A stretch of 37,675 bases of DNA, from contig NZ_RCVQ01000017.1 of assembly GCF_016107285.1 (NCBI RefSeq), positions 1 to 37,675 on the forward strand, given 5' to 3'. Each line of letters begins with the position of its first letter. Position 1 is the stretch's first letter. A program made the position numbers and the translations under genes. The DNA comes from Roseomonas sp. KE0001. Its GTDB lineage: Bacteria > Pseudomonadota > Alphaproteobacteria > Acetobacterales > Acetobacteraceae. The notes below the pieces were generated by a model that did not search any database, was not told the DNA's origin, and saw only the letters and a list, made by a program, of their open reading frames with translations. Shown here piece by piece: positions 1-8,774 of the stretch.

Positions 1-1
1 C

Positions 2-54
2 CTGTCAGGCTTCATTCTCTATCACTCTGCACAAATTGCTGTCCCGCCTGACAG
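2..54. repeat. 9-bp inverted repeat downstream of the left operon
   Basis: CTGTCAGGC at 2-10 is perfectly complementary to GCCTGACAG at 46-54, with a 35-base loop. It begins 7 bases past the stop codon of the GT4 gene, so it could act as a 3' stem-loop for the minus-strand operon. There is no clear T-run, so a classical intrinsic terminator is not shown. Confidence 0.4.
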
Positions 55-60
55 CCCGGA

Positions 61-1311
61 TCAGGCTTTGCCGGTGTCGATGGCCTGGCCCAATGAACTG
101 TAAGTCTTTGTCTGTTTTGCCGCAGATCGCAGCGGAGCGCCACGACGCTCCTCAATGGCCTCCAGCAGCAGGCGGCCCCGATCGGCCCAGTCGAAGGCAT
201 CCGCAGCCGCGGCGAAGGCGCGCTCCTGCCAGGCATTGAGCTGCGCAGGCTGGTCGATGACGACCTGGACACGCCGCAGCAGGCCATCCAGCTCCGGCTC
301 CAGCAGCATCTCCGCCTGCACCTCCGGCGGCAGGCCGCTGGCGCAGGCCGAGAGCGCCGCCACGGGCACGCGGTTGAAGATGTATTCCAGCAGCTTCATC
401 TTGAAGCCGCCGCCGATCGGCTCGGCCAGCACCGCCATCCGGGCGGCCGCCAGATGCGGCGCCGGATCCTCGACGAAGCCGGTGAAGCGGGCCGCCTGGT
501 AGCGGCCCTCGAGCGTGCGCCGGAAATCCTCCGGCATGTCGCCGACCACGCGGATCTCGATCCCCGCCCGGGCCAGAATCGGATCGGCCTTGTCCAGGAA
601 GATGCGCAGATTGGCCTGCTTGGCGGACCAGCGGTAGGAGCCGAAGAGCACCACGGCGCGCGGCGTCTCCGGCCCGATTCGGCGGGCGGCCACCCGCGTG
701 CCGTCATAGCCCGGCACCAGGGTTAGCACCCGGGCGGCCGGCGCATCGGCGGCGAAGAGCGCCGCATCGGCCTCGGTGATGGTGGTGACGAGGTGGCTGT
801 TGCGCGCGATCCAGCGTTCGAAATGCCGGGTCTTGAGGTAGTTCTGCCCCAGATAGAGCCGCTTGCCGAGGGAGGCGGTGGCATCGCGCCACTGCATCCC
901 GGTCACGCTCGCCTCATGGTCATGGGTGACGAAGACGAAGGTCGGATCGCCGGCGAAGAGATGCCGGTGCCGCAGCGCCCAGCCCATCCCGTACTGGTCC
1001 ACCACCACGGCCTGCCAAGGACCCTTCCGGGCCAGCTCGCCCAGCGCCGCGCGATAGGCCGGCACGTCATGGCGCGCCGCCACCAGGGGCATGGGGCTGG
1101 CCAGGGCCGGCAGGCGCCCGCGCGGCTGGCCCGGCACGACATGCCAGGTGATGCCGGACATCGGCTGAGGCGGCACCTCGGCGGCGAAGCCGGCGAAGGT
1201 CACCTCCGCCCCCGCATGTCCCAGGGCGCCCGCCAGTTTGGCGGTATAGATCCGGTCTCCCGCCGTCCAGGGAAAGGGCAGGGTCCGGGCGAGCCAGAGG
1301 CAACGGGTCAT
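61..1311 (-). CDS. GT4-type (GT-B fold) glycosyltransferase
   Basis: Predicted cytoplasmic glycosyltransferase that adds one sugar to the lipid-linked EPS repeat unit. The 416-residue protein shows the two halves of a GT-B enzyme: an acceptor half starting TRCLWLARTLPFPWTAGD, and a donor half with LFGSYRWSAKQANLRIF, FTGFVEDP and the nucleotide-sugar loop EPIGGGFKMKLLEY (about residues 297-310), which carries the spaced glutamates typical of GT4. The frame stays open upstream to 2247, but that extension is antisense-like low-complexity protein. The ATG at 1311 forms an ATGA overlap with the stop of the GMC gene, which fixes the start. It is the last gene of a four-gene minus-strand operon. Donor and acceptor cannot be read from sequence. 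Confidence 0.88.
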   Translation of the reverse strand: MTRCLWLARTLPFPWTAGDRIYTAKLAGALGHAGAEVTFAGFAAEVPPQPMSGITWHVVPGQPRGRLPALASPMPLVAARHDVPAYRAALGELARKGPWQAVVVDQYGMGWALRHRHLFAGDPTFVFVTHDHEASVTGMQWRDATASLGKRLYLGQNYLKTRHFERWIARNSHLVTTITEADAALFAADAPAARVLTLVPGYDGTRVAARRIGPETPRAVVLFGSYRWSAKQANLRIFLDKADPILARAGIEIRVVGDMPEDFRRTLEGRYQAARFTGFVEDPAPHLAAARMAVLAEPIGGGFKMKLLEYIFNRVPVAALSACASGLPPEVQAEMLLEPELDGLLRRVQVVIDQPAQLNAWQERAFAAAADAFDWADRGRLLLEAIEERRGAPLRSAAKQTKTYSSLGQAIDTGKA

Positions 1312-3029
1312 GCGGCGATCTCCGGGACAGCGCGGAAGCCGGGCGCCTCGTCCCGTGCCGAGAGCTGCTGGATGTGGTCCGCCAGCCGCAGCGCCAGGGC
1401 GACGATGGTCAGGGTCGGGTTCGCGTGGCTGCTGGTCGGGAAGACGGCGGAGCTGGCCACGAAGAGATTCGGCACGCCATGCACGGCGCAATCGGCGTCG
1501 ACCACGCCGTCCCGCACCGTCTCCGCCATGCGCGCCGTGCCGATGTGATGGCCACCGACCGGGGTGGAGGCCCGCACCTCGGCCTCGATCGTGGCATCGT
1601 CGAATTCCAGCTCGGCGCAGCCGGAGCGGGCGAAGGCGGCGCGCGCCACCTTCATGCCGCGCACCAGGCTGTCGATGTCCTGCGGGTGCAGCCGCCAGTC
1701 CACCTTCAGCCGCGGCATGCCATGCGCATCGCGCGCCGTGGCCAGGGTCACGCGGCTGTCGGGATTGGGGATCTGCTCGGCATTGACGTCCAGCGGATAG
1801 CGCCCGTCCCGCGCGCGCACCACAACGAAGGGCAGCTTGCGGCTGGCGAAGGTGCGCTTGCGCAGCCAGGCCTGGCCGAAGCGCAGCACACCAGGGGAAT
1901 CCCGCAGCACATTGGTGGCGTGGGAGAACCAGAAGCGGCCATCCCGCACCATCTTGCCGCGGTTGGCGATCTCGATGGTCGCCAGCTTGCGCCGGTATTC
2001 GGGCAGGATGGCGTCCTTCACCAGATACATGGCCGAGAGCACGCCACTGCCATGCGCCGGATCGGCGATGAGCGGATAGTGCAGACGGAAGATGGTGTTC
2101 AGCAGCCCCTCGCGCCGCTGCGCCTCGGCGGAGAAGGAGAATTTGCGGCGGACATAGACGCCGTCCTCCGTCATCTCGAAATCCAGCGCGACCGGCCGGT
2201 CGGAAGGGCGCAGGCGCAGCCGGCCGAGCGTGTTCTCGGCATGACACATGTAGTAGCGGCCGAGCGCTCCGCCGGCATTGCCCAGCCCGCCACGGCGGCT
2301 GCCGTCGGAGGCCATCAGCAGGCGCGGCACCTCCAGCCCGCCGGAGGCCAGCACGTAATGCCGGGCCCGCACGGTGAAGCCGCGCCCCGGCGCACTGGCG
2401 CCTTCCAGCCGCTGCACCGGCCCGTCGCCCTCCGGCGTCACCAGACGGAGCGCCTGGGCGTTCAGCAGGATGCGGACCGCGGGCGCGGCGGCGAGGCGGG
2501 CGAAGGTGGACTTGCCGAAGTCTGTGGGCCGGCTGAAGCGCTCCAGCCGCGAGGCGACGATATCGGGATCGCTAAAGCCTTCGATGGTCGGCGGCGCGGC
2601 GGGACCGAGCGCCTCCGACACGTCATAGGCATAGGCCCCGGCCTCGCACAGCTCCTGCGCCCGGGGATAGTAGGCGGCCAGATCCCTCCAGGCGATCGGC
2701 CAGCCGCTCATCGGCACCCAGGGGCGCCGCTCCAGGTCGATCGGGTCATAGGGCACGCAGCGCCCTCCCCAGATGGCCGTGGCGCCGCCCAGCACGCGGC
2801 GGCGGTACATGTGCGGCGGGGAATGCGACGAGCCTTCGGCGACCTCGCCGTTCAGCCCTTCCTGCGCCGCGGCGTCGAACTTGCGGCCACCGGCCTCCAG
2901 CACCAGCACGGACAGGCCGCTCCCCTCCAGCGCGCTGGCCAGGGAGAGGCCGGCCGCGCCACCTCCGACGATGCAGAGATCCGCCTCCAACTCCACACCG
3001 GGAGTCAGGGACAAGGCGTCGAGGATCAT
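1308..3029 (-). CDS. GMC-family FAD-dependent oxidoreductase
   Basis: Flavin-dependent dehydrogenase or oxidase of the glucose-methanol-choline family, 573 residues. The N-terminus has the FAD dinucleotide-binding loop GGGAAG at residues 22-27, followed by SVLVLEAG. The C-terminus has the GMC active-site region HHIGTARM (His) and SSHANPTLT (Asn), as in sugar and alcohol dehydrogenases. There is no signal or Tat leader, so it should act in the cytoplasm. It is coupled by ATGA overlaps to the aldo/keto reductase before it and the GT4 gene after it. The inference is that it oxidises a sugar hydroxyl of an EPS precursor; the true substrate is unknown. Confidence 0.88.
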   Translation of the reverse strand: MILDALSLTPGVELEADLCIVGGGAAGLSLASALEGSGLSVLVLEAGGRKFDAAAQEGLNGEVAEGSSHSPPHMYRRRVLGGATAIWGGRCVPYDPIDLERRPWVPMSGWPIAWRDLAAYYPRAQELCEAGAYAYDVSEALGPAAPPTIEGFSDPDIVASRLERFSRPTDFGKSTFARLAAAPAVRILLNAQALRLVTPEGDGPVQRLEGASAPGRGFTVRARHYVLASGGLEVPRLLMASDGSRRGGLGNAGGALGRYYMCHAENTLGRLRLRPSDRPVALDFEMTEDGVYVRRKFSFSAEAQRREGLLNTIFRLHYPLIADPAHGSGVLSAMYLVKDAILPEYRRKLATIEIANRGKMVRDGRFWFSHATNVLRDSPGVLRFGQAWLRKRTFASRKLPFVVVRARDGRYPLDVNAEQIPNPDSRVTLATARDAHGMPRLKVDWRLHPQDIDSLVRGMKVARAAFARSGCAELEFDDATIEAEVRASTPVGGHHIGTARMAETVRDGVVDADCAVHGVPNLFVASSAVFPTSSHANPTLTIVALALRLADHIQQLSARDEAPGFRAVPEIAA

Positions 3030-3913
3030 GCCGAGGTCTCCAGGGGCCGCGAGGGCGGCGAGGTGATGGAGCGGGCCGCCTCCACGGCCTCATCCAGGTG
3101 CCGGGCCGAGGTGGTGCCGACCAGCGCCACGGACCGTTCGAACTGCAAGGCCACCCGCAGGGCCGCTGCGCGAGCCGCGGCATCGCCCGCCTGTCCCGCG
3201 AAGATCTCGCGCAGCATCAGGCCGATACCCTGGCCCGCAGCCTGCGTCAGGGCCGGGCGCATGGCCTGGGCCACGTCCAGGGGCAGTTGCAGGGCCGCGA
3301 CCGAGGGCAGGCGCAGCGCCTCCCGGGCCGCCGCGCCGTCATCGCAGGAGATGCCCCAGGCGCGCAGCTTGCCGGCCTGCACCAGGCGGTCAAGCAACTC
3401 GAAGGGCGCGCCCTGGCGGATGGCCTCGGCCGAGGGGCTGTGCAGCAGGAAGAGATCGATCCGCTCGATGCGCAGGCGCCGCAGGCTGGCCTCGACCGCA
3501 CCTTGCAGATGCGCCGGGGAGTAGTCACGCGGCAGCGGCGCGGCCCGCCGGCTGGCGATGGCGCCCCGCAGGCCAGGCAGGCGGTGGACCAGTTGGCGCA
3601 GCGGCGACTTGGCCAGGGCAACGACACGCTGCGTGGCGGTGAAGCGCTGGCCGGCCTTGGTGACGATGGTCACCTCATCCCGCCGCCCCGCCAGGGCGCG
3701 GCCGATCAGCCGCTCGCTCTCCCCCTGGCCATAGATATTGGCGGTGTCGAAGAGCGTCACGCCGGCATCCAGCGCATGGCGAAGCAGGGCCTCGGCCGCT
3801 GCCCCGCCGCAACCGCTCAGGGTCGATCCAAGGCGGCTGCAACCGAGGCCGAGGATGGAGGCGGACAAGCCGCTACGATCGCCCAGGAAGGTCACGGGCA
3901 GACTCAAGGTCAT
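3026..3913 (-). CDS. Aldo/keto reductase
   Basis: NAD(P)H-dependent carbonyl reductase of the aldo/keto reductase superfamily, 295 residues, a normal length. The full catalytic tetrad is visible: Asp56 and Tyr61 in FDTANIYGQGE, Lys86 in VTIVTKAG and His158 in DLFLLHSP. The start ATG overlaps the polymerase stop (ATGA), and its own stop overlaps the GMC start in the same way. Paired with an FAD oxidoreductase in one translationally coupled run, it may reduce the keto group the GMC enzyme makes, so the pair could invert or reposition a sugar hydroxyl. That pairing is inference; either gene could also act alone on a sugar nucleotide. Confidence 0.88.
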   Translation of the reverse strand: MTLSLPVTFLGDRSGLSASILGLGCSRLGSTLSGCGGAAAEALLRHALDAGVTLFDTANIYGQGESERLIGRALAGRRDEVTIVTKAGQRFTATQRVVALAKSPLRQLVHRLPGLRGAIASRRAAPLPRDYSPAHLQGAVEASLRRLRIERIDLFLLHSPSAEAIRQGAPFELLDRLVQAGKLRAWGISCDDGAAAREALRLPSVAALQLPLDVAQAMRPALTQAAGQGIGLMLREIFAGQAGDAAARAAALRVALQFERSVALVGTTSARHLDEAVEAARSITSPPSRPLETSA

Positions 3914-5235
3914 AGGGCAGGCCTGGTGCTAAGGGGCGCCCAACCGGGCGGCGTGGAATCCTGAACCGCCGCCGGCCGCTTGGGCAGGACGCAGAAGATC
4001 AGGATCAGGATCTGCAGCCGGGGGTCGAGCAGCATGCCGCCGAAGGTCATGTAGCCGATCAGCATCGCGGTGCTGATCCAGCCCGAGGGGCTGGCCCGGA
4101 ACAGGGCGGTCAGGAAGAACGGCCAGAAGACCGCCGAGCCCAGCAGGCCATACTCGAACAGGATCTTGGCCCAGGCCGGATCATGCGCCTCGTAGGGCAC
4201 CAGCTTGGCATGCTGGGCATAGGAGCCCGGCCCCAGGCCGAAGAGAACATCCTGCGCCGAGGAGAGCAGGAACTGGCCGATCAGCCAGGCGCCGGCGATG
4301 AAGCGGGCCGTGGCGCTGGAATTGTCGCTGCCGAACTCGTTGATCCGGTTGAGCAAGGCATCGGCGTTCCACAAGCCGCCCGTGACCAGGGCCAGGACAC
4401 CCACCGCCGCCATGGCCGCGATGGCGCCATAGGCCCGACGATGCAGCAGCACCCAGGGCAGCAGGAACAGCAACAGGATCAGGCCGGTGCCGGAATAGGA
4501 GGTGGGCAGGGCGATGAAATAGAGCAGCAGGCGCCAGGTGGCACCGAAGAACAGCAGCTCCAGAATGATGGCAATCGCCAGATACTGGGAGAACGTCGAT
4601 GGTTCGAGCAGGAAGAAGCCATTGCTCTTGAAGTAGGGCGAATCCCAGGTCAGGGGATTGGCCGTGTTGAAGTTCGGCAGCAGGAATTCCTTCGGAACAA
4701 TGTTGCTGAAGGTGAAAAGATCCGCCGAATTCATGAAGAACTGCGCCACATACTGCGCCACACCCAGGACCGCGCAGACCAGAACCATCTTCTGAAAGGC
4801 CCGGACGCAGCCCTCCAGCACGCCCTCCGGGGAGCGCAGCGAGAAAATGAAGGGCGCATAGATAATGAGCATCAAGGCCATGGAGGGCACCGAGGCGGCG
4901 CCCGCATTCATCGCCAGGCTGAGCGAAACCACCGTGGCCAGGACGAAGAACATCGCCGTCCGGACCGGATCGAGCACGAAGGCGCCGCGCAAGGCCAGAA
5001 GCAGCATGACCACCAGGGTCACGATCAGGTTCAGGGCGATGCTGTCGTCGCCTGCCGGCAGCCCGAAGCGCTGCAGGAAGATCGAGGCGAAGAGCGCGAC
5101 CATCAGGCAGCGCCGGACGAAGGCGGCCTCCGCCGTCTCTCGCGAGGCCGCCTGTTCCGGCTCCTCGCCGAACGACAGGGCAGGCCCGGTTGGGAAGACT
5201 GGCTCCGAAGCGTCCAGCCGCAGGGGCGACATCAT
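3910..5235 (-). CDS. Wzy-like EPS repeat-unit polymerase
   Basis: Polytopic inner-membrane protein of 441 residues with roughly ten to twelve hydrophobic segments, for example LIVTLVVMLLLALRG, TAMFFVLATVVSLSLAM and LILLLFLLPWVLL. A large non-cytoplasmic loop in the C-terminal half contains LFGLGPGSYAQHAKL and the polar stretch before FEYGLLGSAVF, the pattern of O-antigen ligase/polymerase (Wzy_C-like) proteins. It should join lipid-linked repeat units in the periplasm. It is the first gene of the minus-strand operon, followed by ATGA coupling to the aldo/keto reductase. Two adjacent ATGs (5235 and 5232) compete for the start, and the ribosome site is weak. The family sequence is poorly conserved, so an O-acyl or ligase role cannot be excluded. 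Confidence 0.8.
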   Translation of the reverse strand: MMSPLRLDASEPVFPTGPALSFGEEPEQAASRETAEAAFVRRCLMVALFASIFLQRFGLPAGDDSIALNLIVTLVVMLLLALRGAFVLDPVRTAMFFVLATVVSLSLAMNAGAASVPSMALMLIIYAPFIFSLRSPEGVLEGCVRAFQKMVLVCAVLGVAQYVAQFFMNSADLFTFSNIVPKEFLLPNFNTANPLTWDSPYFKSNGFFLLEPSTFSQYLAIAIILELLFFGATWRLLLYFIALPTSYSGTGLILLLFLLPWVLLHRRAYGAIAAMAAVGVLALVTGGLWNADALLNRINEFGSDNSSATARFIAGAWLIGQFLLSSAQDVLFGLGPGSYAQHAKLVPYEAHDPAWAKILFEYGLLGSAVFWPFFLTALFRASPSGWISTAMLIGYMTFGGMLLDPRLQILILIFCVLPKRPAAVQDSTPPGWAPLSTRPAL

Positions 5236-5778
5236 GATCAGCTCACACAGCCAGAGAAAACGACGGAAAGGCCTGAGCGCGGCTTCCGCTCTGCTTGCTG
5301 CACCGCGAAGAGAGGTTTACGAAACCTCCCAAATCCCATGGCGGTGTCCTACAGCAGGCCGGTATCGGGAGCCAAGCCTGACCCAGGGCCGTGCCGGAGG
5401 GGGAACAACCGGCGAGGCGGGCAGGAGCAGACGAGGCCATGGCGAACTTCCCCCGAAGCGAACGGAGCCCAGAGGACGGCGCCCAGAGCGAGAGCATGCC
5501 ACCTCCAGGCAGGCGTCAGAAGTATCCGACGGGGTGGCGACGAGCACCGTCGGTGTGAATACACCAGAAAATGGTCTACTGATCCTCTTAATGGTGCATT
5601 TTCTCAACCGCGAGCCACTTTTATGTGAGCAATGCACGATTATTTGGACAATCGCGAGGCTCGTGGTTATGGAAAGATGCACCTGGTGGCCAGAGCTCGT
5701 CGCCTCTTCCGGCGCCTCGCCGATGCCCAAGGGCTGGCACCCTTAAGTTTCTGATGTGGCCTTCATGAGGCAGAACGT
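5236..5778. promoter_or_regulatory. 543-bp divergent intergenic region between polymerase and wzc-like gene
   Basis: No convincing gene lies here; the open frames are arginine/proline-rich shadows. The half near the wzc-like gene (about 5555-5680) is clearly more AT-rich than its surroundings and carries two overlapping inverted repeats listed separately. A weak promoter candidate reading right is TTGGAC at 5644-5649 with a poor TTATGG at 5667-5672. Both flanking genes read away from the region, so it should hold both promoters. Confidence 0.45.
5566..5637. repeat. Overlapping inverted repeats upstream of the wzc-like gene
   Basis: AGAAAATG (5566-5573) is perfectly complementary to CATTTTCT (5597-5604), and GTGCATT (5594-5600) to AATGCAC (5631-5637). 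The two repeats share the central GTGCATT-CT segment, so they could form alternative hairpins or bind a dimeric regulator. No known operator was recognised. Confidence 0.4.
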
Positions 5779-7956
5779 ATGCGCCTGACAGACCTTCTGA
5801 GCCTTCTCTGGCGACGCAAGCTGGCCTTGGCCACTGCCGCCGTCATCACTGGCCTGCTGGGCTTCGTGATCACCAAGTCGCTGCCGATCCGCTATTCGAG
5901 CGAGGGTCTGCTGCTGGTCGAAAGCCGGGATCAGAGCATTCCCGAGCTCAACCAGGCGGCTTCCCTCAATACGCCCGGCCTGCAGCGCATCACCACGGAG
6001 GCGGATATCCTGCGCTCGCGCCGCCTGGCCGAGCAGGTGGTTCGCGACCTCGGCCTCGAGAATGCGCCGGAGCCGCCCAGCCGTGGCCTCGCCGCCCTCT
6101 TCGCCCCGGTCGGCGCCTGGCTGCGGGGTGTCGCCGCCGATATCGACGCCTGGCGCATCGCCCTGCTGGGCGAGAGCACCGACCCCGCTCTGGCCGACCG
6201 CCCGGTCGACAGCATGAGCCTGGCGGTCGAGAATCTGCAGCGCTACCTCTCGATCGGCACCGCCGCCAACAGCAATGTCGTCGCCGTCCGCTTCTCCTCG
6301 CCCTTCCCGGACGAGGCCGCGAAGGTCGTGAACACGCTGATGAACCGCTACATCGAACTCGAGGTGGCGGCGAAGCGGGACACCACCCTGCAGGCCAATG
6401 AGTGGCTGACCTCCCGGCTGGAGACGCTGCGCCGCGAGGTCGAGGAGGCGGATCAGAGGATTCAGGCCTTCCGCCGCGAGACCGGCCTGCTGGAGACCTC
6501 CCAGGGCTCGGTCAGCACCCTGCAGATGAACGAGCAGCAGGCCCGCGTCGCGATGGCGCGTCAGGAACTCTCCCGCGCCCAGGCCGCGCTCGACAGCGCG
6601 CTGCGCTCCGGCCAGCGGGGCAGCGCCTCCAGCGAGGTGCTGGGCTCTCTGGTGATCCAGAGCTTGCGCGACCGCGAGGCGGAGATCGGCCAGCGCGCCG
6701 CCACCCTGGCCCAGCGACTGGGCGCGCGGCATCCCGAGCGCCTGGCCGTGGAGGCCGAGCTGCGCGACATCCAGCGGCAGATTGGCAACGAGACCGGCAA
6801 GATCGTCTCCTCGCTCCGCCGCGAGGTGGACGCCGCCCGCGCCCGCCTGTCCGATGCCCAGGAGCAACTGAACAGCTCGATGACCACGGCCCGCAGCGGC
6901 GCCGAGAACGAGGTCGTTCTGGCGCAACTGACGCGCGAGGCCGATGCCAAGCGGCAGATCTACCAGGCCTTCCTGACCCGCACCGAGCAGACCCGCCTGG
7001 CCTCGGCGCAGTTCCCCGCGGCGCGCGTGATCTCGCCGGCGGTGGAGCCCTTCCGTCCGAACGGCCCGCCAGCCTCCGTGGTCGCCGCCTTCAGCGCCTT
7101 CATCGGCTTCTTCCTGCTCGCCGGCATCCTGGTCCTGCGCCGCATGGCCCATGGCACGATCAGCACGGTGCAGGATCTGGTCTCGCTGACGGGCGTGCAG
7201 AACGCCGGCAGCCTGCCGGCGCTCGGCCGCGGCCGCCGCCGGCGCATGCCGGCCCTGGTGCTCGATCAGAGCCAGTCCGGCATCGCCGAGACGCTGCGTG
7301 CCCTGCGGCTGACCATGCAGTCGGTCGCCGGCGGCGGGCCGGCCAATACGGTGCTGGTCACCTCCTCGGCCATCGGCGACGGCAAGAGCACCGTCGCGGC
7401 CTCGCTGGCGCGGCTATCCGCCGCCGACGGGCTGCGGGTGCTGCTGCTGGAGACCGACATGCGCCGCCCGCAGATGTCCTCGACCTTCGGCGCCCCCTGG
7501 GCCGGCCGCAGCATCGAGGCCGTCCTCTCGGGCGAGACGCGCTTCGAGGATGCGGTGCAGGTGGATGAGCGCTCGGGCCTGCACACCCTGCTCTCGGACC
7601 GTTCCTCGCCGCATCCGCAGGCGCTGATCGAATCCCGCCAGTTCGCCGAGCTGATCAACCGGGCCCGCCGCGAATACCATCTGGTGATCCTGGACAGCCC
7701 GCCGATCATGCGTGTGGCCGATGCCGTGGTGTTGGCCCAGCACAGCGACGCCGTGCTCTTCGCTGTCGGCTGGGAGCGCACCTCCCGCACCGTGGTGATG
7801 GAGGCGATGCGCCGCCTGCCGCGCTCGATGCGGGCCCGCATGGCGACCGTGCTGACCCGGGTGCGGCCGGGCCGTCTGGACCCGCTGGGCTATTACGAGG
7901 GCTATGCCAAGAGCGCCTCGCCCGACCTGAAGCGGCTGCCGGCGCCCGGCGCCTGA
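5779..7956 (+). CDS. Wzc-like polysaccharide co-polymerase with BY-kinase domain
   Basis: Inner-membrane chain-length regulator fused to a bacterial tyrosine autokinase, 725 residues. It has TM1 at about 17-36, a periplasmic coiled-coil part (about 190-400), a proline-rich stretch and TM2 at about 434-453. A cytoplasmic ATPase follows with Walker A SSAIGDGKST (Lys536), Walker A' LLLETDMRRP (554-564) and Walker B LVILDSPP (Asp639). The C-terminal tail has only three tyrosines (705, 706, 709) where most BY-kinases have a longer cluster. The A' motif has E-T-D where I-D-x-D is usual. GAGG lies 8 bases before the ATG. It converges on the export genes across a terminator and should control EPS length by cycles of autophosphorylation. 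Confidence 0.92.
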   Translation: MRLTDLLSLLWRRKLALATAAVITGLLGFVITKSLPIRYSSEGLLLVESRDQSIPELNQAASLNTPGLQRITTEADILRSRRLAEQVVRDLGLENAPEPPSRGLAALFAPVGAWLRGVAADIDAWRIALLGESTDPALADRPVDSMSLAVENLQRYLSIGTAANSNVVAVRFSSPFPDEAAKVVNTLMNRYIELEVAAKRDTTLQANEWLTSRLETLRREVEEADQRIQAFRRETGLLETSQGSVSTLQMNEQQARVAMARQELSRAQAALDSALRSGQRGSASSEVLGSLVIQSLRDREAEIGQRAATLAQRLGARHPERLAVEAELRDIQRQIGNETGKIVSSLRREVDAARARLSDAQEQLNSSMTTARSGAENEVVLAQLTREADAKRQIYQAFLTRTEQTRLASAQFPAARVISPAVEPFRPNGPPASVVAAFSAFIGFFLLAGILVLRRMAHGTISTVQDLVSLTGVQNAGSLPALGRGRRRRMPALVLDQSQSGIAETLRALRLTMQSVAGGGPANTVLVTSSAIGDGKSTVAASLARLSAADGLRVLLLETDMRRPQMSSTFGAPWAGRSIEAVLSGETRFEDAVQVDERSGLHTLLSDRSSPHPQALIESRQFAELINRARREYHLVILDSPPIMRVADAVVLAQHSDAVLFAVGWERTSRTVVMEAMRRLPRSMRARMATVLTRVRPGRLDPLGYYEGYAKSASPDLKRLPAPGA

Positions 7957-7984
7957 TCCCGGAACGCCTGCCGTTCGCGCATGG

Positions 7985-8017
7985 AAAACCCCGGAACCGA
8001 AAGGTTCCGGGGTTTTT
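7985..8017. terminator. Strong bidirectional intrinsic terminator
   Basis: A perfect 14-bp stem (7985-7998 with 8003-8016) closes on a GAAA tetraloop. It is flanked by TTTTT on the plus strand and by TTTT on the minus strand. It sits 28 bases after the wzc-like stop and 50 bases after the end of the convergent export gene, so it can end both transcripts. Confidence 0.93.
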
Positions 8018-8033
8018 CGTGGCCGATGTGAAG

Positions 8034-8057
8034 GCCGCCGGGTTTAAACCCGGCGGC
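8034..8057. repeat. 24-bp perfect palindrome between convergent genes
   Basis: The 12-base arms 8034-8045 (GCCGCCGGGTTT) and 8046-8057 are perfectly self-complementary with no loop. The palindrome lies between the minus-strand export gene end (8068) and the bidirectional terminator. It has no T-run, so it may be a second structural element or a protein-binding site rather than a terminator. Confidence 0.55.
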
Positions 8058-8067
8058 ATCCATGGTG

Positions 8068-8664
8068 TCAGAAGCGGCGCTCGAAGACGGTCACCACATC
8101 GCCCGGCTGCAGCACCGACTGGCGGTCGCCGCGGAACTCCCGCGCGACGCCATCCTCGCCCAGGCGGGTGATGGAGACGTAATCGGTGACGGCGCGATAG
8201 TTGAAGCCGCCCACCACGGCCACGGCGGAGAGGACCGTCATGCCGGGCTGGTAGGGAGTCTGGCCGCCACGCTCGACCATGCCCAGCACGAAGATCGGAC
8301 GGTATTCCTGGACCTCGACCGCGACCGAGGGGTCGTTGAACAGGTTGCGGCTGCGCATGCTGCGCGCGATCGCCGTTTCGGCCTGGGTGGTCGTCAGCCC
8401 GGCCACCGGAATGGCGCCGACCAGCGGCAGCGCCACGGTGCCGGTATCGGTGATGCGAAACTCGCCGGTCAGGCGCGGATCGTTGAAGACCGTGACGCGC
8501 AGCTGGTCGCCCGCCCCGAGCCTATAGGCGCCCGCCGTGGTCTCCGGCAGCGGTGGCAGGTTGGCGCCGGGCGTGGCGCAGGCGGCCACCAGCAGCGACA
8601 GGCCCAGCACCATTCCGCGCAGCGCACGAGGGCCAGCGGCAGTCAAGAAAGCAGGGCGAGACAT
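8068..8664 (-). CDS. GumB/Wza-like polysaccharide export lipoprotein
   Basis: Outer-membrane export component of the EPS machine, 198 residues, the short GumB-like size rather than the longer E. coli Wza. The N-terminus is a lipoprotein signal, with hydrophobic core MVLGLSLLVAAC and lipobox Cys29. A poly-export domain (YRLGAGDQLRVTVFNDPRL) and an SLBB-type fold with GGFNYRAVTDYV follow. The upstream ATG at 8715 would add a stretch with no signal character. The ATG at 8664 has GGGAG six bases before it, so it is chosen. It lies 110 bases after the beta-barrel gene in the same direction and probably pairs with the Wzc-like protein opposite. Confidence 0.92.
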   Translation of the reverse strand: MSRPAFLTAAGPRALRGMVLGLSLLVAACATPGANLPPLPETTAGAYRLGAGDQLRVTVFNDPRLTGEFRITDTGTVALPLVGAIPVAGLTTTQAETAIARSMRSRNLFNDPSVAVEVQEYRPIFVLGMVERGGQTPYQPGMTVLSAVAVVGGFNYRAVTDYVSITRLGEDGVAREFRGDRQSVLQPGDVVTVFERRF

Positions 8665-8701
8665 GGGGCACTCCCGGAATAGAGAATTCTTGAGAAAAGC
8701 A

Positions 8702-8724
8702 TGACACTGTATCAAAGACTGTCA
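8702..8724. promoter_or_regulatory. TGACA/TGTCA inverted repeat and possible promoter upstream of the export lipoprotein
   Basis: TGACA at 8702-8706 and TGTCA at 8720-8724 form a 5-bp-arm repeat. On the minus strand TTGATA resembles a -35 box, but the -10 (AAGAAT, 18 bases on) matches poorly. It could be an independent promoter for the export gene. Confidence 0.25.
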
Positions 8725-8774
8725 CGCCGGTGAACGCACGTCACATTGAAGCGGCCACGCTCGAGGCCCCGCGA

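Noticed and set aside
1312-2247. N-terminal extension of the GT4 glycosyltransferase
   Set aside because: It would lie inside the GMC gene and has no protein-like features; the ATG at 1311 is fixed by an ATGA overlap.
1374-3524. A 716-codon plus-strand open frame
   Set aside because: Antisense to the GMC and aldo/keto reductase genes; low-complexity composition.
5317-5730. A 137-codon minus-strand frame in the 543-bp intergenic region
   Set aside because: Composition is Ser/Arg/Pro-rich, with no ribosome site or known motif. The region behaves as a divergent promoter.
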